A stretch of DNA of 64,000 nucleotides from Metaphire vulgaris (GCA_018105865.1 CM030845.1:8583390-8647389), one strand, 5' to 3'; positions 1 to 10,728 are shown, numbered from the stretch's first letter. A program made the numbers and translations. Notes: generated by a model from the sequence alone, not told the origin.

Positions 1-15
1 GACAGCGTTTCTAAC

Positions 16-54
16 GGTGGACGGGGTGGACGGGTGGGTGGGTGGGTGGGGGGT
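16..54 (+). repeat. G-rich GGGT tandem, possible G-quadruplex
   Basis: A GGAC/GGGT-type tract with at least four consecutive G-triplets separated by single T residues, then a six-G run. This meets the simple G3+N1-7 quadruplex rule. No function is evident. Confidence 0.6.
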
Positions 55-213
55 ACGTCCCTCGGATATCGCTGTGCGGCAGCCCAGAGATGCCCCGGGG
101 CAGCGATCTGTTAGAACGCCGATCGAACGTGCTGCATACAAAACCGTCGAGCAAAACCTAATTCGTTGTATACGTATCGGCGCCGAGAGTAATGTTCCAC
201 TGATTTGTCGCGT

Positions 214-279
<66 letters not shown>
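214..279 (+). repeat. (CT)n microsatellite
   Basis: About 66 bp of nearly pure CT dinucleotide with one TTT interruption. The open frames crossing it on both strands encode only Leu-Ser or Arg-Glu runs and are not genes. Confidence 0.95.
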
Positions 280-281
<2 letters not shown>

Positions 282-1305
282 GCGCAGTAAACAAATCATT
301 TGCGTGTGGACATGTGCTATACGAAGTTAGAAACGAGACGCGGTTACAATGTTTTCCATAACTTCTATGATTCTCTAGGGCGGTGGAAGTATAGTGGTAG
401 AATTCTTGCCATGTGAGCAAGTGGTTGACCTCTGACTTCACTTTGCGAACGACTTAACGTGCGCTATAGCAGCCATGTAATAATCTTCAATAATGCATGT
501 TTTAAAATGTCTCAAGTGAGGATGATACTTAGTTTCATCAAAACTGATCTCGAAAGATTTTGTTTTTTTAAAGTAATTATTAATTAAATTCAGTCGTAAG
601 ACATCCTACTACAGCGAAAATATCGGCATGCAGACGGCGAACTGACACCATTTACTTCTTGAATTCATTTTCAATAACGTACTATAGGCTTATAGCTTAT
701 AATAGAATTATAGGACTGCCATTGCTACTCAGGCGAATGGCATGACATCAAGTTTTCGACGGAAGAAACTTTTGTGGTTTTTCGAATTCAGTGAAGATCC
801 AAACTAAATTGTGACACGAGCCACCGCATATCTATACTGTACAAGTATAGGTCCTCGGAGTTGGTCAGGTTGATTCGTCTTAATATTCTCTCAAATTCGT
901 TAATTGCCCCACAAATACTGTATTTGAAACGTCTTTTCTCTTTTCTTTGCTCATAATGGAGATTTATAAAAGTTGTAGCTGCATTTTAAACTAACTAACT
1001 TGTGTAAAATTCGTCTGCAAATTAGGCCTAGTCTGATGGAAGTCAATCCCAGAGTTTTAAAAAATTCGGAAATGTAGCTTGTATTGCACATTTCCCGCTT
1101 TTTTCTCAATTCTACATTCATCAAAATCGCCTCATCAGAACACAACTCACACTGTACTCTAACGTATTACACTGTAGGCCTACTTCCAAAAATCAGTCTT
1201 ACAAGGTTATTTTTGCTTTTTCTGGGAGGAGGAGGATCGTCATACACAGATAAGCAGCTCTGACTGAAACATTTCATAAAGTATAGATTAAGCGCCTAAG
1301 TATAA
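280..1305. other. Unannotated AT-rich low-copy sequence
   Basis: No recognisable coding frame, RNA gene or repeat. Two TAGGCCTA octamers lie near 1024 and 1172. The only open frame of note (951-1145, minus, 64 codons) resembles no family I know and is probably chance. Confidence 0.5.
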
Positions 1306-1372
1306 GCAGCTACCATTGTACCTGCTTTCGAAATCGCTATAGCAGTTGACGAGATTTTACTTACTTACTTAT
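1306..1372 (+). repeat. LINE/SINE 3'-tail fragment, copy 1
   Basis: Reads ATAAGCAGCTACCATTGTAC, then a degenerate GCGCTATA segment and a tail of TTACTTACTTAC. It aligns by eye with 41925-41990, which carries the same AAGCAGCTAC start, GGCGCTATATAAAT core and TTTTACTTAC end. The GCGCTATATAAAT core is typical of 3' tails of animal L2/CR1 LINEs and SINEs that use them. Confidence 0.5.
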
Positions 1373-1756
1373 TATACGCGTTAATGTTGTCTTTGCCTGT
1401 ACCCGTAGAAATATCGTCTATCGAAGATAATTGCACAAGAATTGCTTTATTAAACGTTCGCCGATCGATTAAATAGTAGTAATTACCAGCATAAGAAGAA
1501 ACCTAGTTACAGGCTAGGTCTGGTTGGTACAACGCCCATCGCAAAACTTGGATCGAATGGTTGGTTCTCTTTTAAAGTCCATTATAAGATCATATTGTAA
1601 CTAGCCGTTTATTAATGATTAAGCAACGCAAATATTGGCGATATCGCTTCATAGGGTATCGTCAAGAGTGCTCGGTTCTCTTTGCGACCAACGATATCGC
1701 TTGCGTCCATATCAAGTTTATTTTGCAAATTATGTAATATATACCGCTCCGACAAG

Positions 1757-2084
1757 CAGAGGCGTAGCTAGGGGCAAGGGTCACATATGACCACGGGCAC
1801 CGAGGCGGGGCGTCAGAATCGGGTTTACGGTAGCAAGAAAAACAGATAGAAGTCTAAATATAGTTGTGACGACCTTTTTTCTTTTGCTTGTCGTGGAGCT
1901 AAGGGCGGGGGCGCCATCAGCATGATTTGTCCCCGGGCGCCGGGTATACCCCAGTATGGAGTATGGATATAGTTGTAACGGATGTGATGACTTTTTTGCT
2001 TGTCAGAATGTTTTCCTGAACTTGATGGGGGGCGCCATCAGTATGTTTTGTCCTCTGGCGCCTGACACACTAGCTACGCCCCTG
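1757..2084. mobile_element. hAT-like MITE, CAGAGGCGTAGC family, internal duplication
   Basis: Terminal inverted repeats are CAGAGGCGTAGCTAGG on the left and the complement of CAGGGGCGTAGCTA on the right. The interior holds two diverged tandem units, near 1853-1945 and 1963-2070. Each contains the TGAYGAC, T-run, GCTTGTC motif followed by GGGGGCGCCATCAG and TTTTGTCC. Flanking 8-mers (1749-1756 and 2085-2092) match at only 5 of 8 positions, so this is an old or altered insertion. There is no transposase frame. Confidence 0.7.
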
Positions 2085-2760
2085 CTGACACTATTAAACG
2101 GGCATCAGTCTATGTATGGGGTAATGGACCGCAAAGACGATGGCAATGTCTATTCTTTGACTATGAACGGTATAGATGCATGAATGATGTGAACGTCATA
2201 TATGCATAATCACCGACTCATAGACTTTGAACCCGACACAGCCGGGAAAATCGAAGTATCTGTCCGGTCATGGCGCACGCAAACGCGATCCGTGCCCTCG
2301 TGTCCTGACAAGGGTATTTTTGGCGCAGGTCGTGTCCCTATTGGCGTGGACACGGGTGTTTTTGGCTTTTAAACAAATACAGTTATGTCTGAATTCCAGC
2401 TTATATAGCGTTCCCTTTAGGCCATATAGTCGTCGATTTGGCTTCGCAATTAACTCTTTCATGTTGTGACGTTTATTAAATGGAGTATGAACACACCTAC
2501 GTCAAATAAATGCTTGACGGTTGTTGTAGGTATAGTGGCGCAGACTATAGGAGCTTTGAGAAATTAGAGCACGGAGAGACGGCGCAGCTTTTCTGACCAG
2601 GTTTGCGCCACTGTGTCCGGCGTCTAGTTTATTCGACCATAAACACAATGTCTCATTATTGTACATGCATTTCAAGCATTCGATGCTCTGAGTGGTTGCT
2701 GCAGACTCTTTTTTACATCATTTGCCTCGTAGTTTCACTTCGCTTTCCTTGTATTTGACC
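2085..2760. other. Unannotated sequence
   Basis: No gene recognised. A short imperfect direct repeat around 2300-2365 (GTGTCC…TATTTTTGGC, then GTGGACACGGGTGTTTTTGGC) explains the overlapping open frames of 64-80 codons on both strands at 2227-2469. Confidence 0.4.
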
Positions 2761-2992
2761 CAGAGATGTCCATGGGTCCATTTTAAAGAGCCCAATCCAA
2801 CCCAACCCATCAAATCTCCAACCCAACCCATGCCGATAATGGGTCTACTTGACCCAACCCAACCCAACCTACCTACTGTAATACATTACAGTTTCTTGAG
2901 TTTTCTGACCCAACCCACCATCTATATGAAAAAGTCTGACCCAACCCAACCCAACCCAACCCATGGGTTAACCCAACCCATGGACATCTCTG
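2761..2992. mobile_element. hAT-like MITE with CCCAA-repeat interior, copy 1
   Basis: Perfect 17-bp inverted ends, CAGAGATGTCCATGGGT on the left and its complement on the right. Flanking 8-mers ATTTGACC (2753-2760) and ATTAGACC (2993-3000) match at 7 of 8. Much of the interior is tandem CCCAA/CCCAACC units resembling telomeric or microsatellite repeats. A second copy lies at 42678-42900. The frame at 2692-2997 is a translation of this repeat, not a gene. Confidence 0.85.
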
Positions 2993-3062
2993 ATTAGACC
3001 TGATAACTTAGCATGGTTTAAAGTGGCTTGCGTGACATTACCGTCTGTTTGAAAGCCACTAG

Positions 3063-3135
3063 GGACATTAACGGGGCTTGAACCCGCTCCGTCATCCTGC
3101 TGCTACAGCGCAATACCCACTCTGCCATCTTTCCT
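3063..3135 (-). repeat. tRNA-derived SINE head, fragment
   Basis: On the minus strand a box A-like TGGCAGAGTGGGTATTGCGC is followed about 30 nt later by a box B-like GGTTCAAGCCCC, with a foldable T-arm (CGGG/CCCG around TTCAAGC). There is no credible acceptor stem, so this looks like a SINE promoter rather than a working tRNA gene. Its 3' boundary is not visible. Confidence 0.5.
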
Positions 3136-3207
3136 TCTTATAATCCTGCCATAATATTGCATTGAGGCATTGCTTCTCGCAATTGAAGTTTTTGGTTCAG
3201 GGGAGGT

Positions 3208-3393
3208 CAGTGTTTATTCTAGCCACCTTGACATTGGGGGATTTTGACATGTTTGGGGGGACAAGGTCTGAGTCTCCACACTTGGGGGGGCGAAATTTCC
3301 ATTCCCCAGCCAACATATATATTTTGGGGGGGGGGATTTAAACCTTTGGGGGGGGGGAATTCCCCCAAGAGAAGGCCTAGAAAATAAACACTG
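3208..3393. mobile_element. hAT-like MITE, CAGTGTTTATTCTAG family, copy 1
   Basis: Starts CAGTGTTTATTCTAG and ends with the complement (GGCCTAGAAAATAAACACTG). The exact 7-mer GGGAGGT flanks both sides (3201-3207 and 3394-3400), probably an 8-bp duplication with one base lost. The interior is dominated by G-runs. Related copies lie at 4485, 11162 and 62928, and more distantly at 13006 and 34984. Confidence 0.85.
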
Positions 3394-4484
3394 GGGAGGT
3401 GTACGGCTCTTCCAGTGCGCTTAATTTGCCAGAACTGTTCCTATTGGATGTCCTGCATGCCACTGGAGTTATTTATTTTATAGGTCTAGGAAACTGATTG
3501 TAATTTCGAAAAACACTCAATGGGGAAAATTCGGCTGTGATGTCCAGAGTCGTAGATGGGGGCGGGGGGAGCTGCCCGAGCGCCATCCTTTGCGGGGGGT
3601 GGGCGCCACAAACCATAGTTGATTTTATTCATGATGGGAGTTTTAACAAGTAAAACGCCCTTCGTTGAAAGTATTGACAGTATATGGCAAACATGTGAAA
3701 CAACCATTTTATGCACTTCTTTCACTGCTTTACTGCTCCAACGCGTCGTGAAAAATCTGATAGGAAAAAGGTCATCACCAGTTTTTAGACTGTTAGGGCG
3801 AAAAACTGACACCTTGCCCCGCCGGGCGCCGAATACTGTAGCTACGGCTCTGGCGATGTCTTCCACCCCCCGACACCATCGGCGAAATGGTCGTCCTTTT
3901 TTAGACCCCGTAGCGAAAAGATCATTTCGTTGACAGAGCAAAAGAAATCTCCTCAACGAGTTCCTCAAGAGCAGTTTCATCGCAGCTGTAGCTACGGGGT
4001 CTCTCAGTTGCGTCAGCGTCAGTTCCGAGCCATCACTCAGCAACGTCCGCCTTCAGCGCAATGGAATCGTCCGTCCGCCATCTTTCGTACCTCGTGATTT
4101 CCTTCGAGTATCGTTTGAGTCTGAAATTCTGTCTTCATTAATTACAATTCTTTCTGGCGTTTCATCTATCAAAAAATCCGTTTCAGTCGTCTTTTCCCCT
4201 CCCCCCTTCTACCTCCGAATCAAGACAGGGCGTAACGACAGACATGGGACGCAGACTGAAAAGAGAGCAGATGGCCGAAGAGAAAAAGAGAAGAAGAAGG
4301 TAGCGAAGGTCAGTAATACTATCGTCTATTAATATGGTGACTTTAAATACGGTAACACGACAGTTACTTCCAAGCCAGGCATTCTCCCTCCCTCCCTCTA
4401 TCCGATCCGTTCTTTCGTCTCTGTCTGTGTCTGTCCTCTCTTTCTTTATCTGTTCAGTTGTGATGCCATGAGAATACACATATG
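3394..4484. other. Unannotated sequence with an unrecognised minus-strand frame
   Basis: The longest frame is minus-strand 3486-4043 (185 codons from an ATG). It is arginine-rich, has no motif I recognise, and is overlapped by an open plus-strand frame (3619-3933). Chance openness in GC-rich DNA or a decayed repeat is the likelier explanation. Confidence 0.35.
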
Positions 4485-4871
4485 CAGTGTTTATTCTAGT
4501 CACCTTGGTCACCTTGACATTGGGGGGGGGGGGGATTTTTAAATGTATGGGAGACAAGGTCTGAGTCTCCAAAAACCTTGACAAGCAAAAAAGGAAAAGG
4601 TTATCTTCCTTTTAAAATGTGGTGACGAGCAAAAAAGGTCATCTTTTTCCGACTCCCATAATATTTTTGACCCTTCTCAAACGCCTTGGCAAGCAAATAT
4701 TGTCATCCCTACATTTTTCCCTCTCCAGAAAAATAAAAGCCTCTCCGTCCTCACACTTTTGGGGGGAAATTTCCATCCCCATGCAACACATAAAATTTTT
4801 GTTTGGGGGATTTTGAAATTGTGGGTGGGTGGGTGGGATTTCCCCACAGAAAAGGCCTAGAATAAACACTG
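4485..4871. mobile_element. hAT-like MITE, CAGTGTTTATTCTAG family, copy 2 (long)
   Basis: Ends are CAGTGTTTATTCTAG and GGCCTAGAATAAACACTG. An exact 8-bp duplication CACATATG flanks it (4477-4484 and 4872-4879). At 387 bp it is twice the length of copy 1, because the interior repeats the AAGCAAAAAAGG…TCATC module about three times (4576-4603, 4623-4643, 4685-4706). A GGGT tract at 4820-4839 is a G-quadruplex candidate. Confidence 0.9.
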
Positions 4872-5005
4872 CACATATGTATAATTCATTCGCGAAACTT
4901 CTGATTCGACTGAATTTTGAAGCGAAGGCTGACGATGATCATTGACAGAGCAGCATTAGGTGCTTTTAAGCAATTCACACGACTTGCACTAATGAGTAGC
5001 ATTGA

Positions 5006-5062
<57 letters not shown>

Positions 5063-5074
5063 AGCACACACACA
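5006..5074 (+). repeat. (CA)n microsatellite
   Basis: About 55 bp of pure CA, then a CCAG break and a further short CA run. Confidence 0.95.
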
Positions 5075-5484
5075 GAAGCCCATCGGGCGTTAGAGAACAG
5101 TTTTCACGCAAAGTGGTTTCAACAGTAAATCCGCCGTCAGATTTCAAGAGAATGTTTTGATGGTCGCCGAGAGACACCGGATAAGGCGACTGATTGCCGT
5201 GGTCACGAGTTGTCTCACCTTGGCAACGACCTTCACCATGGCAGCAACAGTATTCTTGCACTTCCATTCAATCATTTTAGAACTTGTAATGGCGAATGAT
5301 AGTTTAATACTGGCGATGTCTTAAGGCCTACAGAGACGTCTTTCTGTGTATTCCGCTACAGACACCGGAGCATACAAACGACGGTCTATACGAGAATTTA
5401 TTCTTATTGTGGAATCTTCCTCGCTTCTTTTCCTTTTCATTGCTCTTGGACTCTTTTTTCATCGCTACCACTTCTTGTCCTTTG

Positions 5485-5567
5485 TCTTCTTCTTCTTTTT
5501 CTTCTTCTTCTTCTTCTTCTTCTTCTTCTTCTTCTTCTTCTTCTTTTTCTTCTTTTTCTTTCTTCTT
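5485..5567 (+). repeat. (CTT)n microsatellite
   Basis: Pyrimidine trinucleotide tract with a few T expansions. It creates a poly-Phe frame on one strand and an Arg/Lys frame on the other. Confidence 0.95.
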
Positions 5568-5821
5568 GTAATTTTTTTCGTCTTCTTACATCATCATACA
5601 TCTGTCCTGCATTGCGATGGGCTTTTAAATTCATTTATATCTGACCTTCAATACTTGAATTTGGTTATGAAATATAACATAATCTGTATTATGGCCATGA
5701 ATTTTCAGGATTGCCGAGTGTGAACCATGCGAAGTATTTTCAACTTTCGCTGACCCTTTGTAACTCAGCGCTGTTCTATTCTGTCACACTGTTTGCTATA
5801 TTGATTCGTATCATCCTCAGG

Positions 5822-6052
5822 CAGGCCCGTCTTTACGTGTTAAAAATCGGGCACAGTGCCCGGGGCCCCGCGCATCTTAGGGTCCCCGCGCCGCGCGCAA
5901 ACTTTCTTGCTTTGTCAATGTTCAAAAACGTTTTGGAGATAACCTTTGTTTGCTTGTCAACATTTGATCTTCACATCTAAGGCCCCGCAGGCTGCCATGT
6001 GTCCGGGGCCTCACACAGGTACTTACTCACACTCGCCCTGAGGACGGGCCTG
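5822..6052. mobile_element. hAT-like MITE, CAGGCCCGTC ends
   Basis: Inverted ends CAGGCCCGTC and GACGGGCCTG are flanked by the exact 8-bp duplication TCCTCAGG (5814-5821 and 6053-6060). The interior includes CCCGGGGCCCCGCGC and an ATAACCTTTG…GCTTGTCAAC version of the shared motif. Just inside the right end is an inverted copy of the host DNA that lies just outside it (see the palindrome at 6022-6075). Confidence 0.85.
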
Positions 6053-6075
6053 TCCTCAGGGCGAGTGTGAGTAAG
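6022..6075. repeat. Perfect 24-bp palindrome across a transposon boundary
   Basis: The arms 6022-6045 and 6052-6075 are exact reverse complements (starting CTTACTCACACTCG), separated by 6 nt. The left arm is inside the element at 5822-6052. The right arm is target duplication plus host flank. This suggests the flank was copied inverted into the element end during repair or insertion. Confidence 0.9.
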
Positions 6076-6860
6076 AGACAAAGAACTATGCATGGATATA
6101 CTAAAAGCAGGATCTTGAATTTATCTTGAATTTATCTGTACATATACTCGTAATTAGCCTTTAAGTTAACAACCTTTAATTTAATCTTCACTATTCTAAT
6201 AGATAGGCCTAGAGCAAATTAATTTCAAGTTTCCAAGTAATTCTGTCGGTGGACTGTAAAATCATTGCAAAATAATAAGGACAAACCGAGGCGAAAACTC
6301 GTCAAATGTTGGCAAACGCGGCGAAAATATTGTTCAATTTATTAACAAACAGAAGCAGGAAGACACGAAAGGAAAAGAACGAAACCTGTTAAAGCAGACA
6401 TCTTTTGGAACACGTTCCTCTGTCTCGAAGGGCGTTTGTTCACGGTTAATAAGACCCTTCGGGCGAGAATCTACGCCGTCAATAGTACCCTTTGATATCG
6501 CCATTTCCGAGACGACCAATCGATGCTTTCTTGGTCGCATCCTATTTCCGGGTTTTAGACGTCAGAAGTGAAAAGCGCACGCGACGCAGCCAAAGAGAGG
6601 ACAGCCCCGAAATGGTTTGTTGTTGTTGTTGTTGTCGAAGCTCGAAAGAGTCGAAACTATAGAAATCTGAGATTTGTATTCTTGCCACTTCGGTATTTTT
6701 AGAGGAGAAAATAGTAGCTGATTAGTAGTTGTCCAGTCACTGTACAACAGAATTTCCCATTTGTTGGGAGAACTGCTTTGATTTTTCTTACGAAGATTTA
6801 AACCGTTTCCTCAGTTTAGTGCAGGCGTCCTGCGTAAGTCACACCAACTACAGTAAAACT
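6076..6860. other. Unannotated sequence
   Basis: No gene or element recognised. It holds a short (GTT)n run near 6617-6635, and TAGGCCTA octamers at about 6204 here and about 6957 just beyond. Confidence 0.4.
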
Positions 6861-6864
6861 ACTT

Positions 6865-6908
6865 ACATATATGTATATATATATATATATATATATACAT
6901 ATATATAT
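6865..6908. repeat. (TA)n microsatellite
   Basis: Alternating TA tract with ACAT/GTAT interruptions. Confidence 0.95.
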
Positions 6909-7125
6909 CCTATAGGATATAGAGAAAGAGCAAATGCAATGGAAAAAACAGCCCCGATAGGCCTACTGACCTAGATTTCAAGATAAATCTCAATCAATGA
7001 TAGATTCGCACTCAGTCTATTTTTAGGCCTTCTGAGCACTGCAAACTCAGACTTTTCGTTTACGATCTGTAGAAATTTTCTGTCGACAAATTTTCTGTCG
7101 ACTTCCAAATCTGTTTACGGTCGTC

Positions 7126-7129
<4 letters not shown>

Positions 7130-7196
<67 letters not shown>
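7130..7196 (+). repeat. (GA)n microsatellite
   Basis: About 66 bp of pure GA. Just downstream a short hairpin pairs AGAAGCCCAA with TTGGGCTTCT. Confidence 0.95.
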
Positions 7197-7198
<2 letters not shown>

Positions 7199-7415
7199 CC
7201 CAATGGAGAAATGATTGTTTGGGCTTCTTTTTGCTCTGGGCAGCGTCTGAAAATTTACTCTGAACGGGATTTGACGACATTCCGAATAAACACAGTATAA
7301 ACTAATCAAATGATTAACAATGGCGACCAATAATGGTCTCCTCTCTGCTCTTCCTCCACAAATACTCAAGTATCAGCTACAACGACATTTGCAACAACAG
7401 CCAACTGTCTGCTAT

Positions 7416-7462
7416 CTCCACTCGTCCGACCATCCGTCCGTCCATCCGTCCGTCGGTCCGCC
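7416..7462 (+). repeat. Short CCGT/CCAT tetranucleotide run
   Basis: Imperfect tandem CCGT with CCAT variants. Confidence 0.6.
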
Positions 7463-7574
7463 GTTCATTTAGCCATGTTTTAATCAGCGATTGTAAAAGG
7501 CAGCGCTGTAATGCGGTTAGGTCGACGACTTAACTGACCGCTGGGTGTATTGCATTTGAGACGAAGACCATGTG

Positions 7575-7577
<3 letters not shown>

Positions 7578-7628
<51 letters not shown>
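7578..7628 (+). repeat. (GA)n microsatellite
   Basis: About 50 bp of pure GA. Confidence 0.95.
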
Positions 7629-8037
7629 GAAGAAGAAGGCCTCGCACTGAATTCGATGGAAACGAAGAGAACCGTTTGCTTCCATCGGGGAAGAATGGAG
7701 ACCTTCGGAAATTCGGAACAGCTTAAGAGCCTCGCCTCCTCCTTACCAAGCGCCAACTTCCAGATAACGCACGGTCAGCGTGTTATCGCCGCTAATTGGT
7801 TAATAAGACCGAGAAGAAGAGTTCCTGCGGAATACTTTGGTCGTTGAATGAGCAACGCTTAGCGATCGGAGTCAAGCCATATCAATGCTACTTTGTGTCC
7901 AATAAAATAGCTAACCAATTAAGAGCTTGACGATGAGAAGGAAACAGAACCAGTATAAGTAAGCACTGAGCCATTGCAACGAAGTGCCGTTAGATTTTCA
8001 CGTAACGGGAAGAATTAAGCGCCGGATTCCGTCTAAA

Positions 8038-8192
8038 ATAGGAGGAACTGAGGAAGAAGGACGAGGAGACAAAGAAAAAGAACAAGAAGAACAAGAATAA
8101 TAAGAAGAAGAAGAACAACAACAACAACAACAACAACAGCAACAACAAGAGGAAGAAGGAGAAGAGGAAGAAGGAGAAAGAAGAAGACAGTC
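8038..8192 (+). repeat. Purine-rich GAA/GAG/CAA repeat
   Basis: Degenerate AAG/AGG/ACA trinucleotides with a clean (CAA)n core at about 8114-8148. Confidence 0.8.
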
Positions 8193-8289
8193 TTACAACA
8201 ATGTGTATAGATTGATGACGAGTAGGCTAAGCGTACAGCGACAATAACAACAATTACATTACTATGATGACATGACTAATTTCATACAA

Positions 8290-8328
8290 CTACAACAACT
8301 ACTACTACTACCACCACCACCACCACCT

Positions 8329-8412
<84 letters not shown>

Positions 8413-8441
8413 TTACTACTACTACTATTACTACTACTACT
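8290..8441 (+). repeat. (CTA)n microsatellite
   Basis: Long CTA trinucleotide array with a (CCA)n interruption near 8312 and ATT variants toward the right end. The minus-strand poly-Val frame is an artefact of the array. Confidence 0.95.
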
Positions 8442-9138
8442 GTACTAACAACAATAATAATAATCATGGTCAAGAATCGTGAAATAATTAAAACCTTTTG
8501 TAATCATCGCTTATCCGCACACCTATCGCGGTGCATTACTGTGCCAATCGTATCCTTTGGGAAGCGCTTTTCAATATTTTCCCGACTGTAAAGGAACAAA
8601 ACATTGAAACAATCCTTCCTTAATTAAGCAAGTTTCGATAGCAGAAGACGACGTACAGTAAACTCTTCAACAGCACAGCCAGCCAAATGCGGCGTTCAAC
8701 CGAAAAAAACTCTTGTTGTTTACAAAGACTAAGTCAGCGTTTAGTATAAACAAACCAGAACCGACCGGCCAGAAAATAAGCAAACGAAACTGTAAAGACG
8801 TCCAATTACTCTTTTCCGGAAGAAAATCTAAAAGAATCTAATTCCCTTTTTCGCCGTAAACTCTGATAATCGCGTCTCATGGCGAAAGTTCTCGAAAGAC
8901 GAGCGCTAATGCTGCCGCCGCCGCATAATGGGCGCTTATCAGGAAAAGAACCAGTACGAGATCAACAGGCAAACTAAATTTATAAATAAATAAGTAGGCC
9001 TACGTGGAAAGATTAGGCTATATATACGTACATGCATAAGTAAAGGAAGAGCTTAACAAGACGAGTCAATTTTAGCATTACCGGGTGAAACGTAATGGCT
9101 CTCATACAGGACAAATCCTACTGAACCACTCTAAACCC
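8442..9138. other. Unannotated sequence
   Basis: No coding frame, RNA gene or repeat boundary recognised. One TAGGCCTA lies near 8996. Confidence 0.4.
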
Positions 9139-9322
9139 CAGTGACGGCTCCACAGGGGCAACCCGGGGGTCCGTGCCCCTATTGAGTGCCTGGATCCCCA
9201 GTGGTCCCCCTGTTGGGACCCTATACTTAATACTACATATCTAACAACAAATGGTTGGCCCCCATGATTAGAAGTTGCCACTCCAACGGCCCCCCACTTG
9301 CCAAATCCTGGAGCCGCCACTG
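9139..9322. mobile_element. hAT-like MITE, CAGTGGCGGCTCC family, copy 1
   Basis: Begins CAGTGACGGCTCCA and ends TGGAGCCGCCACTG. The exact 8-bp duplication CTAAACCC is at 9131-9138 and 9323-9330. The interior (ATGGTTGGCCCCCATGATTA and onward) matches 57114-57304 in the same orientation and 42273-42457 in the opposite one. It has no transposase coding capacity, so movement would need a transposase from elsewhere. Confidence 0.92.
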
Positions 9323-9337
9323 CTAAACCCTGCTATA

Positions 9338-9357
9338 TAATAATAATAATAATAATA

Positions 9358-9413
<56 letters not shown>
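9338..9413 (+). repeat. (AAT)n microsatellite, left arm of an inverted pair
   Basis: About 76 bp of AAT, starting seven bases after a MITE target duplication. The complementary array at 9505-9580 is of equal length, so the two could form a long hairpin with a loop of about 90 nt. Confidence 0.95.
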
Positions 9414-9415
<2 letters not shown>

Positions 9416-9504
9416 CTATTATTTTTAAGTGAAAGTTCGTGGAATGTCACGGATATTCGTTGTAGGAGAAAGAATGTCTCTCTTTCATCTCCAGATTGTC
9501 GTGA

Positions 9505-9580
<76 letters not shown>
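9505..9580 (+). repeat. (ATT)n microsatellite, right arm of an inverted pair
   Basis: About 76 bp of pure ATT, complementary to 9338-9413. Confidence 0.95.
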
Positions 9581-10340
9581 GCAACAATTCGTAGTCATTC
9601 TGTTATTGTAACTAAAGATTGTAACTAAAAATGTTTAATATCTGTATAAGAATGTACTTGCATATAAAGTAATTATCATGTCTGCTGTCCGTGTTGTGTA
9701 GCCTATATGCCTTTGTGTGCGTGCTGTGATTCTGGTGTCTTGCTGTTTGTCTGCGTCGCTGTTTGTCTATTCGTTGCTGTCTGTGTGAATGTCTGCGTGT
9801 GACGGTGTCCTGTTTGTGTGCATTCGGCATCATCTGCGAAACTCCTGCTGCAGTATAGTCTCGCGCTCAAATAAGCATTCTAGATTTCAGTTATCAGCTA
9901 ATCTGGCGTCTCGCAAGAACCTCTCGCTTCGCCGATCATTTGGCGTTTTGGCGTGAAGACATTAACTCCGCGTTCACTTTTTATGCTATTTTCCGATTTA
10001 TTTCACAAATGAACACGATCAAACTGTTACAAGCGTGTGAAGCGATCATCTAGAAAAGAAGTATGCGCACAAGCTAACCAGGCTTCGTGTACTATAGGTC
10101 CTATAATATTAAACCCCGTTTCTTTATAACAAGTGGAGTAAACTGGTCGAAGCCTTAAGCCGCTTATATGCGCACCTGGAATGCGAGGTCTCGAATATAA
10201 AGGCATACTACTTGAACCTATAGCAGTCAAAATTAGTCTTAATTCCAATAAGTGCTTATGGAATTTTCCTGCTCACCTGCCTACACAGTCAATCTCTAGC
10301 AATTAGATCATGAGATCTTAGACAAGAGGTAAACCTACAC
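9581..10340. other. GT-rich degenerate tract and unannotated sequence
   Basis: About 9675-9830 is rich in degenerate TGTSTG units (a decayed GT/TGTC repeat). The rest shows nothing recognisable. Confidence 0.45.
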
Positions 10341-10728
10341 TAGGGGTGGCCAACCTTTTGCTACAAGAGGGGGGCAATATAAATTTTGATGAGCGTGCGG
10401 ACGGCATCATTGTGTCGTGCCTGTTGCACATCAGTGTTTTCAACAGTAGTAGGCCTACAGTCAATGCTGCCGGGTAACGGTTACGGTAGTGACTGGTAAC
10501 CGTAGCAATAAGGGGCTGTCCATTAGTTACGTTAATGGACAGCCCCTAACTAAACAGCAGTTACTATTTTTCTATATTAAGCACAAGAAATAAAAGTATT
10601 ACTCACGACTCAATAATTATTGCGTGCATAAATAGAATTAAAAAACTATTTGGAAGATGCCTTGAGGGTCACCAATCATCAGCCGGCGAGCCGCATGCGG
10701 TCCGCGGGCCGTCGGTTAGACACCCCTG
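10341..10728. mobile_element. hAT-like MITE, AGGGGTGGCCAACC ends
   Basis: Left end TAGGGGTGGCCAACC and right end GGTTAGACACCCCTG form an imperfect inverted repeat typical of hAT elements. Flanking 8-mers ACCTACAC (10333-10340) and ACCTAGAG (10729-10736) match at 6 of 8. Near the right end is GCCGGCGAGCCGCATGCGG. A separate small palindrome (10512-10546) is nested inside. Confidence 0.75.
10512..10546. repeat. Perfect 14-bp palindrome nested in a MITE
   Basis: The arms GGGGCTGTCCATTA and TAATGGACAGCCCC enclose a 7-nt spacer. It looks like two transposon termini brought together with the interior deleted. Confidence 0.85.

Noticed and set aside
3486..4043. 185-codon minus-strand frame
   Set aside because: No recognisable motif and overlapped by an open plus frame; kept only as a note in the surrounding interval.
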